A stretch of DNA of 64,000 nucleotides from UTCHB3 sp964371075 (GCA_964371075.1 CAYJKN010000004.1:310001-374000); one strand, 5' to 3'; positions 22,515-32,469 are shown, numbered from the stretch's first letter. The notes: generated by a model from the sequence alone, not told the origin. Made by a program: numbers and translations.

Positions 22515-25030
22515 GTTCGCTTTATGTTGAAATAAAAGCGCAAAACGAGATAACGAAGGAGCTGAACAAAATTCAGCGTGACGCAGTGAAAGGAGCTGAT
22601 TCAATTGAGGATCAGTTCAGGTCATTGCGTTTGTCTATTCGTACCGATCTGATGAAGAAAAGCATGAGCACAATCAGAGATGATCATGGAAAGCTTAAAA
22701 AAGAACTTGAAAAACTGATCAAACTTGATGCTAACTATGAGGATCTTGAGAAAGTTCAAACCGAATTGGAAGAGTCTGAGCAAGCCCTTAAAAAATTCAC
22801 CCGGGAAACTCATAAAGCTGAGAAGGAAATCGACGAAGGGTTTATTTCAAAAGCTAAATCTAAATTCGGGTCCTTAGGAACTTTCATAACATCGATGTTT
22901 GCCGGGCTCGCGATTGGGGCGTTTTTCAAAAGTTCTGTGGAAGCATTTTTTGAGAGTGAAAAAGCCGCTGCAAGTTTGGAACAGCAATTAGGATATACTT
23001 CTGATGCTTTAAATGAGTATGCCGCGGCTGTTCAAAAGACAACTGTTTACGAAGATGATCTTGTAATTGGAGCGATGACCCGTATAGCTGCTTTCACCAA
23101 AGATGAGGGACAGATCAAAGCGCTTACAGCCGCATCACTGGACCTTGCGGCGGCAAAAGGCATGGATCTTACTTCAGCTGCTGACATGGTTGCAAAATCA
23201 TTTGGAAGTGAAACTAATGCTTTGGCAAGAAGTGGGATAGAGGTTGAAGGGGTCGCAGGAAGTACAGAGCGATTGATCATGGTCACAGAAGGCATTTCGC
23301 GACTATACGGAGGACAAGCCGCCGCACAGGCAAATACCTACGGTGGAAAGCTCGAAATTCTTAAGAACAAGTTTGGTGACTTAAAAGAAGAAATTGGGTC
23401 GAAATTGGCTCCGGCCCTCGGAGCGCTTTCAACATATTTTGGCAAATCTACCGATCAAATGAAAAATGCGGGGAAGTCAGGCAACACTCTTAAAGATACT
23501 TTTAATGCAATAGCGATTGTGGGAGTATCACTATTTACCTCACTAAAAATTGTATGGATTGGTCTAACCACATTAATTGGAGGCGTAATAGGATTTGCCA
23601 ACCTTGGTATTACTGCAATATCAACTCCTTTTAAGATGTTCATCAATTTGATGAAATCAGTTTCCGACCTTGGCCCCAGTGTCATGGCTATTATAAAAGG
23701 TGATTGGGCAAATGTAAATTATGGTGCTATTGCTTCCGCTGCAAAAAACGCTGTTGTCGAACCGGTAAAAGATTTAACCTTTGCGTTTGACAGAATGATT
23801 GCTATTGGAAAAAGAGGATGGGGACAGATAAAAGATGAAGTTGAATTAGCAAAGTCATTTGGTAGCCAGTTGAAATATGAAGATTTTTTAGCAAGTCGTG
23901 AGAATAATGAAGGAGGGTCCAAGGGAATAACGGCTTCAGACGAAAAAGTTAAAGAAGCAAAAGAGGCCAATGATGAGACGCTAAGAAATTTAGAAGAATA
24001 TTATGCCAAACATAAGTGGCAAGACAAAGATTATCAGAAATTCCGCGAAGCTCAGATAGATGAAGAGATAAAAAAATTCATAGCTGCTAAGGGGAAAGAG
24101 TTTGATGCGGAAAAATATAGAATAGAAGAAATAAAGAAGCTTTACCAAGAACAGAACGATTGGGAACAGTCTCAAACGAATCCCCTTTTTGAGATGCTTG
24201 AAAAAATTGAAGCAAAAGCAGGGAAAGTAAAAGGGACTTTACGCCAACTATTCACCCGGGTTCGAGAGATGGATAAAGGTTACGGAACACCTGAAGGTGA
24301 AATGTTTGAAGTTACTGGTAAACCCAGAGGATTAACCAAAGATGGCCTATTAACTTCGGTTAAGGAGTCAAAAGTTACAGGTACAGAATATTTTGATGAT
24401 TTTGATGCACTGAAGGCTGTTGATAAATTTACTGAAGGTACAATTCAGGGTCAATTAGCTTGGGATGCCTTGGGCGATGCTGTTTCTGGCACATTGCAAT
24501 TAATTCGAATAAGATTAGCTGATGATGCAAGTGAGATGGAGCAGATCTGGGCCGGAATGATAAACGGTATGATGGCAAAACTTTCTGATCTCCTTGCACA
24601 ATGGTTTCTTCTAAATACACTTGCGGCTTTTATCCCGGGTGCGGGTTTTGGTTCAATAGGATTTAAGACACTTTTAGGTATTCCCGAAGCGGCTACAGGC
24701 GGTAATTTTTTAGGCACAAATAATGGTGTGTTGAAAATGGCAATGGGCGGCGACTTTATAGTTCCACAGGGATTTGCGAATGATTCATATCCAATGCTCG
24801 TGCAATCAGGCGAGCGTGTGAAAGTTACGCCAAGCGGAAGTGTTGGCGAAGATGTCAGACTATTGGCGGAAATCAAGAACGCTATTGTAGCAAACACTTT
24901 GGATAGAAGAATGCTCGGGACCCGACCGGCAGTTTTCCAACCCAAAATATATCTAGGCGACAGGGAGCTTACGAAACAAGTAAAAAGAACAGATCAGAAA
25001 TTAGCCCGTGAAGGGTTTAAAAAGGAGTAG
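22493..25030 (+). CDS. tape measure protein
   Basis: This ~845-aa protein has a long, helical, coiled-coil-rich N-terminal half (to ~130), a hydrophobic stretch (FITSMFAGLAIGAFFKS) and a second membrane-like segment (VSLFTSLKIVWIGLTTLIGGVIGF) in the middle, and a glycine-rich C-terminal region. Such features are typical of tape measure proteins, which set tail length and form the DNA channel through the host envelope. By the ~1.5 angstrom per residue rule the tail would be roughly 125 nm. The start is uncertain: TTG 22493 has poor spacing, whereas an in-frame ATA at 22511 follows a perfect AGGAG by five bases. A C-terminal PRGLTKDG stretch is unassigned. Confidence 0.88.
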   Translation: MDKGESIGSLYVEIKAQNEITKELNKIQRDAVKGADSIEDQFRSLRLSIRTDLMKKSMSTIRDDHGKLKKELEKLIKLDANYEDLEKVQTELEESEQALKKFTRETHKAEKEIDEGFISKAKSKFGSLGTFITSMFAGLAIGAFFKSSVEAFFESEKAAASLEQQLGYTSDALNEYAAAVQKTTVYEDDLVIGAMTRIAAFTKDEGQIKALTAASLDLAAAKGMDLTSAADMVAKSFGSETNALARSGIEVEGVAGSTERLIMVTEGISRLYGGQAAAQANTYGGKLEILKNKFGDLKEEIGSKLAPALGALSTYFGKSTDQMKNAGKSGNTLKDTFNAIAIVGVSLFTSLKIVWIGLTTLIGGVIGFANLGITAISTPFKMFINLMKSVSDLGPSVMAIIKGDWANVNYGAIASAAKNAVVEPVKDLTFAFDRMIAIGKRGWGQIKDEVELAKSFGSQLKYEDFLASRENNEGGSKGITASDEKVKEAKEANDETLRNLEEYYAKHKWQDKDYQKFREAQIDEEIKKFIAAKGKEFDAEKYRIEEIKKLYQEQNDWEQSQTNPLFEMLEKIEAKAGKVKGTLRQLFTRVREMDKGYGTPEGEMFEVTGKPRGLTKDGLLTSVKESKVTGTEYFDDFDALKAVDKFTEGTIQGQLAWDALGDAVSGTLQLIRIRLADDASEMEQIWAGMINGMMAKLSDLLAQWFLLNTLAAFIPGAGFGSIGFKTLLGIPEAATGGNFLGTNNGVLKMAMGGDFIVPQGFANDSYPMLVQSGERVKVTPSGSVGEDVRLLAEIKNAIVANTLDRRMLGTRPAVFQPKIYLGDRELTKQVKRTDQKLAREGFKKE

Positions 25031-25035
25031 AAGAC

Positions 25036-25320
25036 ATGGCATACGAGAACAAACAGTGGATAAGCGTAGATACGGAAGTTATCCTTCCCGATTATTGTGA
25101 TTTTATAGTAGTGATGCGAGACAACACAAAGTTTTATTCACTTACTGTTGAGACGAACTATTTAACACTGCATCAAGGTGAATCTTCAGGCCGTCTTCAC
25201 GATACGGATACCGCGAAATGTGAAGCATTCATGAAGGGTGATGTCCTTCCTATTCAGGCAACGAAGATCCGTCTTCACACCGGTGGAGCTGTAATTGCGG
25301 TAAAAGGTAACATGCCATGA
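25036..25320 (+). CDS. hypothetical tail-region protein, 94 aa
   Basis: This 94-aa protein follows the tape measure gene after AAAGGAG. Strand-rich sequence (TEVILPDYCDFIVVMRDNTKFYSLTVETNYLTL) suggests a small beta sandwich. The single cysteine pair is not a metal motif. Its stop overlaps the start of the giant adhesin (ATGA), so the two are co-translated. It might be a distal tail or chaperone component. I do not recognise its family. Confidence 0.5.
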   Translation: MAYENKQWISVDTEVILPDYCDFIVVMRDNTKFYSLTVETNYLTLHQGESSGRLHDTDTAKCEAFMKGDVLPIQATKIRLHTGGAVIAVKGNMP

Positions 25321-28300
25321 GGTTTGGATTTGGGTATGGTTTGGAAGCTGTTAAAACCGGCTTAAGATTATTCTTAACGCAAATCCAAGGGTATATGGCT
25401 GATTTCGACAAAAACCGGGGAGATTCGGTGTTTTATGACAATTATAACCGGATAATGGAGATAAACAATCTCCAAGAAGGACTTGTCCAAACCCAATATC
25501 ATGGACTGAAAGCGAGCGTTTTGGATGGCAGTAGTCAGTATTGGCAACTTGCTTTGCCTAATGATAGAGCTGTATTTGACTTAACAGCGTTATCACATGG
25601 TAGTACAAGTTTACCGACTGGATGGACTAAGCAAGCTCCTGCAACAACAACAGTAAGAACAGATGTGATGGGTTCGGCAAAGTGTGTGGAAGTACTATTT
25701 GGAAGTAACGCCGGTATTTATCAAGCAGGAATATTAACAATTGGTAAAAAATATAAAGTATCATTTAGGTACAAAGCAAATTACTTTTTCAGAATTGGAA
25801 GCTTAACGGCAGCTTATCGGCAGCCAAGTGCGACCGCCGAATGGAATAGTATTACATTTGTTTTTACGGCAGACAGTACAGATTTTTATATTCGAGGAGA
25901 AGGTGCTTATTATGCTTGGATTGAATCTCTTACCATAAAAGAGGATCAAGGACTTGATGCGAATGAGGATAAAGAGCGAATTTTACACAGTAAAAACGCA
26001 GAATCTGAAAGGACTTTGGGAGCGGAACTTTCGAGTGGTACAGTAACAATCGGAAAGAGGTATGTTGTAACCTTGGGTACTGTTGAGGGCAACGTTTTGG
26101 GAGCAGAGTTTCTCGCAACTACAAACGCAACAACCCTTGATAGTAATAACAAGGTTAAGGAAATCCCCAACCTTTTCACAAATGGTAATCTCGCGGATGG
26201 AACCAATTGGTTAAGAGAAGAGCCGGCAACGCAAACTTTTGCCGATGGTGTTTGTCATTTTGTTAATACAACTCTTAATTACAGCATTTACGCAGATGCC
26301 GTTAATCGCAAATTAATAAACGGTAGAAGATACAGACTTTCTTTACAAATATTAAATTATGTATCTGGTGGATTAAGAACAGGGGGTACAGGTGTACCAG
26401 TTTCTCCCGGGTTTACTGCTAATGGAGTACATACTTTTGATTTTACCTATACCGGTAGTAATGGTGCTTTGTATATTTCAGCATTTGCAGCTGGCACAAC
26501 TCTTGACTTTGATAATATTCATTGTTATGAAATTCCCGAATGGACACCTTCTCAATTAACAGCAGGTAACAATCACTATTGCGATATATCAACTCTCGAT
26601 AAAGCCGCCGGAACCCAATCTCAAAGGATAGTTGCAAGTGGAGCAGGTCGAAGCGCAGAGCTTTTAGCAAATGGTACTTTTACAGATGCAACTGGTTGGG
26701 GGCTTGAAGTTGGTACACCCACATGGACAATTTCAGGTGGAACATTAAATGGAAATGGTGTATCAGGGGCTAAAGCTGCTTATAATACTACATTAACTGG
26801 ACTTTCATCAGGTGATACGGTTGAAGTTACTGGGACTATAACAAACAGAACAGTTGGGTATTTTAATATTAAAGTTGGGTATGGAGTAGGTGGAACGGTT
26901 CAACAAGTCAGTGCTAATGGTGGATTTGTAGCAAGAGTAGTAGTAGGAGCAAGTGGTACAACTATCATATATTTTGATGGGTATGGATTTGATGGTTCAA
27001 TAGATAATGTGTCAGTTAAAAAATATTTCGGTGAAATCACCCTCCCCACAGCAAATATCGAACCCCTTGTAGCCGGTAAGAAATATACCCTTGAAGGGAA
27101 AGCCCGGCTTGATCCGGCGAGTTTGGTGTATGGGAGTGATTTATTTACTTCAATATCTCATAGTGCTACATATGCCTATGAAACGCTTACAGTAAGTGGG
27201 AATGATATTATATCTGCGATAAATACAACCGGATTTGCAGATGCGTATATCAATATTGGGAATGTCACAGCAAATGAAATAGTAAAAGTTACATTTAATT
27301 TGACATTAAATAGTGGTACTGCGCCGAGAGTATTACTTATGCAAACCGGTGAATTACTTGCAGGAACTAATAGTGATACAGTAATACCTGTTATTGGGGC
27401 AAATACATTGTATTTTAGAGTGGTCAGCACTCAGTCACCAAATTATTTGGTAATTAGAGAGCCAGTAGGAACAGCAACTAATTTTTCAATTAGTGATATT
27501 GTGATTACCAAGTCAACTACCATTGCTGCAACGATCACCCACCAAATCGGAACTAAGAGCGTCAATGCAGGTGGACTCAGTATTGTACCCGGCAGTTTTA
27601 CAAAATTCGTTATGAACTTCGAGGCAACAGCTTCTGAAGTATACGCAGACTGGAAATCGTATCTCTCGGGAGTGGGAGCAGTTTTTGTTGATGGACTTTC
27701 GCTGACACAATCTTTTGATGGCGTAGCAATTTTTAAGGCTAAAGATGTTCTTGAAACATCATTTGGTGGATTGCTTGGGGTTGGTGGTTTACCTCCTAAT
27801 AATGTTGGAATGGGTGCTAATATTCATAGTGGAAATTTTAGACCTGCAATTACAGATAATACAAATGTTACTATTGAAAATTCAACTGGTACAGATATTG
27901 GAAACAATTTTAACGTACTAACATCTGTTTTAGATAGGACTGGTAACTTATCAAAGTATATCAATGGCACAGTGTTAGGCAGTGGACAGTCAATTACTTC
28001 GATTGGCAAAGTTATTAAAAATGGTGCTACACATATTGGTTCATTATTAGGAAGTAGTTATAAGTTTGGTGGATTAATTTCAACTGTACAAATAATCCGA
28101 TTCGACAATATTTCCAAAACGAATTTCAATCCTAACACATACCAACCCGGGGACGCAATAACCGACAACGGAGGCGGAGTCCCGGAAGTAGTGTTATGGC
28201 AAGATTGGACAAATATCATAGGCGCTATTGCAATGGACAAATATCGTCCTGAGACAACCCGGAGGAATGATCTTACTGCTTATGGTTCACCCCTTGCAAG

Positions 28301-28805
28301 CACCAACATAGTAACAGTAAAAGACTTCTCCCCTCAAACGAAAAAACTTCGTCAAAGTTCAATATCGTTACAGCCGACCTTTAATTCAGTAAGTGGATTT
28401 GTGTTTAATGGGACCAATAATATACTCATAGCATCTCAAAACTTTGGTGATACAAAAACTATTATCCTGAAGATTAAAGTTGACACCCTAGAGTCGGAAC
28501 AAGATCTATTGCAGTTAAACGATAGCACAGTACTTACACTGAATACAGACGGTTCAATAACCGCAACAGGTTTTTTTGAAGAAACGATTAAAATCCAGAC
28601 AACTTTATTAGCAGATGCACTCGTAACAACAGATCAAGAATATCTTGTTTGTGTAAAGAGCGGGGGAGGCATCTCCACCGACTCATTCAAGTTAGGTGGT
28701 AGTAGTACCTATCTTAAAGGTAATATTAAAAAGGTGACTTTATTCTCGACAGAATTAGACGATGCCACTATTCAGAAAATTTTCAAATCCATAAGGAGTA
28801 TTTAA
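25317..28805 (+). CDS. large modular tail adhesin with carbohydrate-binding-like repeats
   Basis: This 1162-aa protein is built of repeated jelly-roll-like modules. After an N-terminal attachment region (~1-75), four modules of ~125 residues can be seen at about 80-210, 287-412, 447-570 and 605-735. Each opens with a G-x-W or LFTNG-like motif and closes with D-N-V/I (DFDNIHCYEI, SIDNVSVKKY, ISDIVITK). This is the plan of CBM4_9-like domains. Residues ~815-930 and 985-1155 look like LamG/concanavalin-like domains. Base composition alternates between AT-rich modules and less AT-rich linkers, suggesting module shuffling. It is likely to recognise host surface polysaccharide. No catalytic residues are evident. 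Confidence 0.72.
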   Translation: MRFGFGYGLEAVKTGLRLFLTQIQGYMADFDKNRGDSVFYDNYNRIMEINNLQEGLVQTQYHGLKASVLDGSSQYWQLALPNDRAVFDLTALSHGSTSLPTGWTKQAPATTTVRTDVMGSAKCVEVLFGSNAGIYQAGILTIGKKYKVSFRYKANYFFRIGSLTAAYRQPSATAEWNSITFVFTADSTDFYIRGEGAYYAWIESLTIKEDQGLDANEDKERILHSKNAESERTLGAELSSGTVTIGKRYVVTLGTVEGNVLGAEFLATTNATTLDSNNKVKEIPNLFTNGNLADGTNWLREEPATQTFADGVCHFVNTTLNYSIYADAVNRKLINGRRYRLSLQILNYVSGGLRTGGTGVPVSPGFTANGVHTFDFTYTGSNGALYISAFAAGTTLDFDNIHCYEIPEWTPSQLTAGNNHYCDISTLDKAAGTQSQRIVASGAGRSAELLANGTFTDATGWGLEVGTPTWTISGGTLNGNGVSGAKAAYNTTLTGLSSGDTVEVTGTITNRTVGYFNIKVGYGVGGTVQQVSANGGFVARVVVGASGTTIIYFDGYGFDGSIDNVSVKKYFGEITLPTANIEPLVAGKKYTLEGKARLDPASLVYGSDLFTSISHSATYAYETLTVSGNDIISAINTTGFADAYINIGNVTANEIVKVTFNLTLNSGTAPRVLLMQTGELLAGTNSDTVIPVIGANTLYFRVVSTQSPNYLVIREPVGTATNFSISDIVITKSTTIAATITHQIGTKSVNAGGLSIVPGSFTKFVMNFEATASEVYADWKSYLSGVGAVFVDGLSLTQSFDGVAIFKAKDVLETSFGGLLGVGGLPPNNVGMGANIHSGNFRPAITDNTNVTIENSTGTDIGNNFNVLTSVLDRTGNLSKYINGTVLGSGQSITSIGKVIKNGATHIGSLLGSSYKFGGLISTVQIIRFDNISKTNFNPNTYQPGDAITDNGGGVPEVVLWQDWTNIIGAIAMDKYRPETTRRNDLTAYGSPLASTNIVTVKDFSPQTKKLRQSSISLQPTFNSVSGFVFNGTNNILIASQNFGDTKTIILKIKVDTLESEQDLLQLNDSTVLTLNTDGSITATGFFEETIKIQTTLLADALVTTDQEYLVCVKSGGGISTDSFKLGGSSTYLKGNIKKVTLFSTELDDATIQKIFKSIRSI

Positions 28806-28806
28806 C

Positions 28807-29097
28807 ATGGAAGAGCAGAATAATATTTTCATGATCGAGCCGGTCGATTACCAGCAGCTTGGGACCATTGTCGATCAAGCGGTAAAAATCAAAATTGAAC
28901 CTTTCGATATTCACCTAAATTCTCATTGTATGTTAAGAGTGACTTTCTACAATCAGTACAACATTGTTCTCATCACAAGAGAATTTGAAGTCTCTCCTGA
29001 AGAATATGCACTGTGGAATGAGGATTCCTATCTTATTGAACTCGCATGTACAAAGACAGGAGCGACACTGGCAACTGTTCCTGATCCAGAGGTATAG
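28807..29097 (+). CDS. hypothetical tail-region protein, 96 aa
   Basis: This 96-aa beta-rich protein starts right after the adhesin. It begins MEEQNNIFMIEPVDYQQLG and contains alternating strands (HCMLRVTFYNQYNIVLITREFEV). A stop codon immediately precedes the TTG start of the next gene. It probably belongs to the tail tip complex, but I do not recognise it. No signal or membrane segment is visible. Confidence 0.5.
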   Translation: MEEQNNIFMIEPVDYQQLGTIVDQAVKIKIEPFDIHLNSHCMLRVTFYNQYNIVLITREFEVSPEEYALWNEDSYLIELACTKTGATLATVPDPEV

Positions 29098-30501
29098 TTG
29101 ATCACCATTCTCATCAACTCCGTTGATTTTTCAAACCATGTTGTTAAGTGTGATAAAATCCCTGTTTGTGTTAGGAACAGGGATTTTTCGCCTATTGCAG
29201 AGGGATTCGGTTTTTCGTTAGGGTGGAATATTTCAGAAGTTCCTGAGGTGGGTGATGTTGTAATTGTCAAGTATAATACCACTAAAATATATCATGGTTG
29301 CTTGTTAAATGTTTCCACTAATTGGAACGAGAGAACTTACGACTGTGAAGTCGAAAACTCTCTATTTATGCTCCGCAATGTACTGATTGAATCGGTTAAG
29401 CTTCGGAAACTGATTGTCCAAACGAATGATTTTGATTCAGGTACCGCATATACCATAAGTGAAGGTCTCTTTATGGCAACTGATCACGGATTAGTGACAG
29501 ACCAACCGATCCTTTTTATGACCGATGGGACACTTCCCGCACCTCTTCGAGACGACCGTTATTACTATGTTTTTTATGAGAGCTCTGACAGCTTTAGGGT
29601 CCGTTTGAAACCTGACGATCTTGGCTATGTTGATCTAACTACATCCGGGACAGGTACTAATAAGTTTATTCTCCCTGACCTGAATTTGTACAAAGAGATC
29701 GATAATGAGGATTGCCCAAATGCCAACATTGCATGGGTACTTAAAATGATCTTCATTGCGGCTGGTTTGAAGCTCGATACCACAGCTGTTGATGAGTTGG
29801 TTTTGTTTAGCATAAGTGTGGATAGTGTTGGTACTGAATATAAGTTCAAGGACATTAAAATCGACTTGAATATGCTCTTCGCAATCAATCAGGATTTCGC
29901 TTTCAACAACACAAAAATTGACGATGCTGACGGATATACCTACTTCAAAAACAAACTGAATTGCATGGAATTTCTTCTGTTTGTTTGCAGTATGTTCGGA
30001 TTTACCGTACAATTTTACACTGAAACAGGTGGTATAACCTTTAAACTTTTGGCTCCAACAGCTTACACTTATTCAGTCGCCGCCAATGATAAATTTGGAT
30101 ATTCCATTGAGACACTCTCGGACGAGATAATTTCTGGCTACTCTGCTGTGCTTCGATACAATACTGACCGAACCACTTACCAAAATACAGTTGAAACAGA
30201 TATAACTGATGTGCTAATTGTTTCGGTTGGCAATGCTGATGAGGAAATACAATGGTACAATAATTTTATTCCGCTTCTCAAGGATAAAAGAGCCGGTGCC
30301 TTGACTGGAAATGTTTTAGATCTGGCTACATATCCCTATCCACACACTTCAGCACTTTACTTCAAAACAAGGTGGCTGGCTTATGAGCATCTACGAGAAA
30401 CGGTTGTAACAAACGTTCTTTTATCAAATCCATTTGTAGTTGAAAACTACATCGATGCTGAGAAGCTGACAAGCGAAATCGTACAGGAGAACATTATATG
30501 A
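29098..30501 (+). CDS. tail tip / baseplate hub-like protein (putative)
   Basis: This 467-aa protein starts at TTG 29098, one base after the previous stop, with CAGAGGT as ribosome-binding site. Its N-terminus (ITILINSVDFSNHVVKCDKI, then GFSLGW) resembles the beta-rich N-terminal domain of phage tail-tip proteins, which often begin with V-x-I-N-G-V-D-V-S. The middle has a small Gly/Thr-rich insertion (TTSGTGTNKF) like repeats in other fibres. The C-terminal half contains long strands and a helix (YFKTRWLAYEHL). It overlaps the next tail gene (ATGA). Hub function is inferred from position after the tape measure and adhesin; no lysozyme or peptidase domain is visible. Confidence 0.5.
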   Translation: MITILINSVDFSNHVVKCDKIPVCVRNRDFSPIAEGFGFSLGWNISEVPEVGDVVIVKYNTTKIYHGCLLNVSTNWNERTYDCEVENSLFMLRNVLIESVKLRKLIVQTNDFDSGTAYTISEGLFMATDHGLVTDQPILFMTDGTLPAPLRDDRYYYVFYESSDSFRVRLKPDDLGYVDLTTSGTGTNKFILPDLNLYKEIDNEDCPNANIAWVLKMIFIAAGLKLDTTAVDELVLFSISVDSVGTEYKFKDIKIDLNMLFAINQDFAFNNTKIDDADGYTYFKNKLNCMEFLLFVCSMFGFTVQFYTETGGITFKLLAPTAYTYSVAANDKFGYSIETLSDEIISGYSAVLRYNTDRTTYQNTVETDITDVLIVSVGNADEEIQWYNNFIPLLKDKRAGALTGNVLDLATYPYPHTSALYFKTRWLAYEHLRETVVTNVLLSNPFVVENYIDAEKLTSEIVQENII

Positions 30502-30956
30502 TTTTTGGAATATCGAAACCCAAGTTTGTTTTTAGTAGCACAGATTATCTTCTCGACTACACAGTGCTCTCCCCCAATTACTCTATTCCCCAGAGTGAAG
30601 AACAAGTTTCTATTTTGACTGGGCACAGGGAATTGGTAGAAAAGGGCGATTATGCTGAGTTTACAGTCCTGGTACATCTTCACAAATACTCGGATCCTCG
30701 TGCAAAGTTTGAAGAGCTTTACCCGGCTTATAGACAGACTGTTAAGTTTTATCCCCATCGTGATGGAACTGCTTTACAAGATATTAATGGTGATGATGCT
30801 TTATTCATGATAACAGAGATGAAACCCGGCTACCTTTCTAACCTGGTTAACTTTGATATTCTCACAATCACATTTAAGTCAAAAGACTATGTCGACCTTT
30901 CAGATCAGGTGGTTTATCCTCCAGATACTTCAGTAATTATTATGGCACAGGTGTAA
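30498..30956 (+). CDS. hypothetical tail protein, 152 aa
   Basis: This 152-aa protein overlaps the hub-like gene and ends one base before the fibre gene. It has HRELVEKGDYAEFTVLVHLHKY and FYPHRDGTAL segments and predicted beta strands, without known catalytic motifs. It could be a fibre attachment or tail-tip accessory protein. It is not a member of a family I can name. Confidence 0.5.
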   Translation: MIFGISKPKFVFSSTDYLLDYTVLSPNYSIPQSEEQVSILTGHRELVEKGDYAEFTVLVHLHKYSDPRAKFEELYPAYRQTVKFYPHRDGTALQDINGDDALFMITEMKPGYLSNLVNFDILTITFKSKDYVDLSDQVVYPPDTSVIIMAQV

Positions 30957-30957
30957 A

Positions 30958-32265
30958 ATGGCAACTTCAAAATTCCTTAGACTCTTTTTAACAAATGCTG
31001 CAGAACCACTTCTCGGAGCTACGATCTATCTCGTACCGCAGGCTAATACCTATCCGACAGGGGCAATATTACTTACAGCTCATCCTACCAGAGCGGGTAT
31101 CTATGAGGCTGACGGAGTGGCACATGGAGAGTATAAGATATATATCGGTTCTGGTACTCCAACACTCTACACAGAGCATATCTGGACCGGTGAGAATTTC
31201 ATCACCATTATAGCAGATAAGTTTGACGTTGCGACCGGTCAACTCACAACAGCTGGAATTAAAGATCTTGCCGTCACCACAAGTAAGATTGCCAACGGTG
31301 CCGTCACAGCCACTCAGATAGCTGATAATGCCGTCACCACAGGTAAGGTGGTAGATAATGCTATAACAACCGGTAAAATCGTCAATGGAGCTATAACCAC
31401 TTCTAAACTTGGTGACGGTTCGATAGTGGCAACGAAATTTGACCCCGGAGCTGTTACAGCATTTGCTTTGGACGATGGGGCAGTAACTGAATCCAAGGTT
31501 GCAACAGGGGCAGTGACCGAAACAAAAGTTGGAACAGCCGCAATCACAGCAACCAAGATTGCGAGCAATGCCGTAACTACGGATAAGATTATAAATGCCG
31601 CAGTGACAGACCTTAAGATAGCAAACGGAGCAGTGACAGAGTTGAAGTTGGCAACAGGGGCAGTAACAGTTTCAAAACTTGCAGACAATAGTGTGAGCAG
31701 GGATAAGATCGGTTCTGATTGTGCAGGAACAGGGCTTACTCAAAATGTAGATGGTTCTTTGGAAGTTTTATATGATCATGTTTCAATCGACTTAGATTTC
31801 GATTATTCATTATCCGTTAAAGATGATGGTATAACTAAAAGTAAGATTGCCGCAGATGTCGCAGGTGCCGGGCTTGGTCAAAACGCTGATGGGTCCTTGG
31901 AAGTCAAAACGGACGGTGTATCACTCGAAGTGGTCTCCGATCAGTTGAGACTAAAGCGAAAAGAAATCCTTGGCATCTTGCAATTTTCGGGTGGTGGAAG
32001 GTCGTATTCTTCAATTTACAATTCATCAGGAGAAACAGTTACAATAACCCGGGACGATGTAGGCGTTTACTCCTTCACAGCTTCAGGATCTGTTTTCACT
32101 GTTTCGAAAACTCTAAGCTTCATTCAAGCTTTAGTACCGGCTCAGGTTCACATTGGAATTAGAAGATATTCAGATACTGTTATTCGTATTGAGTCGGAAG
32201 ATCCCTCTGGAGTTGCCGTTGATCTGGATGGAAGTTTCTATCTAAGTGTGGTTGTTTTCCCCTAA
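30958..32265 (+). CDS. tail fibre protein with 10-residue repeats
   Basis: The N-terminal ~100 residues form a beta domain (FLRLFLTNAAEPLLGATIYLVP) likely to join the tail. Residues ~102-250 contain about fifteen 10-residue repeats with the consensus GAVTTxKIAD/N. Two copies of a longer repeat then follow (GTGLTQNVDGSLEV and GAGLGQNADGSLEV, about 45 residues apart), and a C-terminal domain (FSGGGRSYSSIYNSSGETVTITRDDVGVYSF) ends the protein. Repeated hydrophobic/glycine decapeptides like this form trimeric beta-helical shafts in phage fibres. The C-terminus would bind the host. A strong terminator follows, ending the late operon. Confidence 0.78.
   Translation: MATSKFLRLFLTNAAEPLLGATIYLVPQANTYPTGAILLTAHPTRAGIYEADGVAHGEYKIYIGSGTPTLYTEHIWTGENFITIIADKFDVATGQLTTAGIKDLAVTTSKIANGAVTATQIADNAVTTGKVVDNAITTGKIVNGAITTSKLGDGSIVATKFDPGAVTAFALDDGAVTESKVATGAVTETKVGTAAITATKIASNAVTTDKIINAAVTDLKIANGAVTELKLATGAVTVSKLADNSVSRDKIGSDCAGTGLTQNVDGSLEVLYDHVSIDLDFDYSLSVKDDGITKSKIAADVAGAGLGQNADGSLEVKTDGVSLEVVSDQLRLKRKEILGILQFSGGGRSYSSIYNSSGETVTITRDDVGVYSFTASGSVFTVSKTLSFIQALVPAQVHIGIRRYSDTVIRIESEDPSGVAVDLDGSFYLSVVVFP
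31261..31710 (+). repeat. array of ~15 degenerate 30-bp coding repeats
   Basis: Each 30-base unit encodes one decapeptide of the fibre shaft (GAVTTxKIAD-like). The units differ in sequence but keep GCCGTCACC/GCAGTGACA-type cores. The variation among units and the open reading frame rule out a CRISPR array. Confidence 0.8.
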
Positions 32266-32288
32266 TCTTTATTTGATCCATCAGATGG

Positions 32289-32319
32289 CCCTCGTATGCG
32301 AAAGTGTACGGGGGTTTTT
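32289..32319 (+). terminator. strong intrinsic terminator at end of late operon
   Basis: An 11-base stem (CCCTCGTATGC pairing GTGTACGGGGG with G-U pairs) closed by a GAAA tetraloop is followed by five T. It sits 24 bases after the fibre stop. Confidence 0.9.
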
Positions 32320-32390
32320 GTGTTCTGTCCTACCCAACTATTAGAGAAATTCTAACACTTCAAAAAAAATAGAAATAATTAAAATAGTTC

Positions 32391-32422
32391 TTGACTTATG
32401 TAGTGTTCTTGTAGTATATTTG
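32391..32422 (+). promoter_or_regulatory. promoter of the moron cassette
   Basis: TTGACT at 32391 and TATATTTG at 32415-32422, 21 bases after the TTG, match the Bacteroidota -33/-7 type (TTG...TAnnTTTG). It could also be read as a sigma-70 box (TTGACT-18-TATATT). It lies between the late terminator and the next gene. Confidence 0.72.
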
Positions 32423-32469
32423 TAGCAGAGTTTAGAATCGAACCGGGATTAAACAAAAGGAGCAAGACA

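Noticed and set aside
24451..24945. 164-codon minus-strand frame in the tape measure gene
   Set aside because: It is a shadow of the tape measure coding frame, with no ribosome-binding site or domain.
31314..31688. 124-codon minus-strand frame in the fibre repeats
   Set aside because: It arises from the repeated codons of the fibre read backwards.
31261..31710. Possible CRISPR-like array of regular 30-base units
   Set aside because: Units are contiguous without unique spacers, diverged, and encode the decapeptides of a tail fibre.
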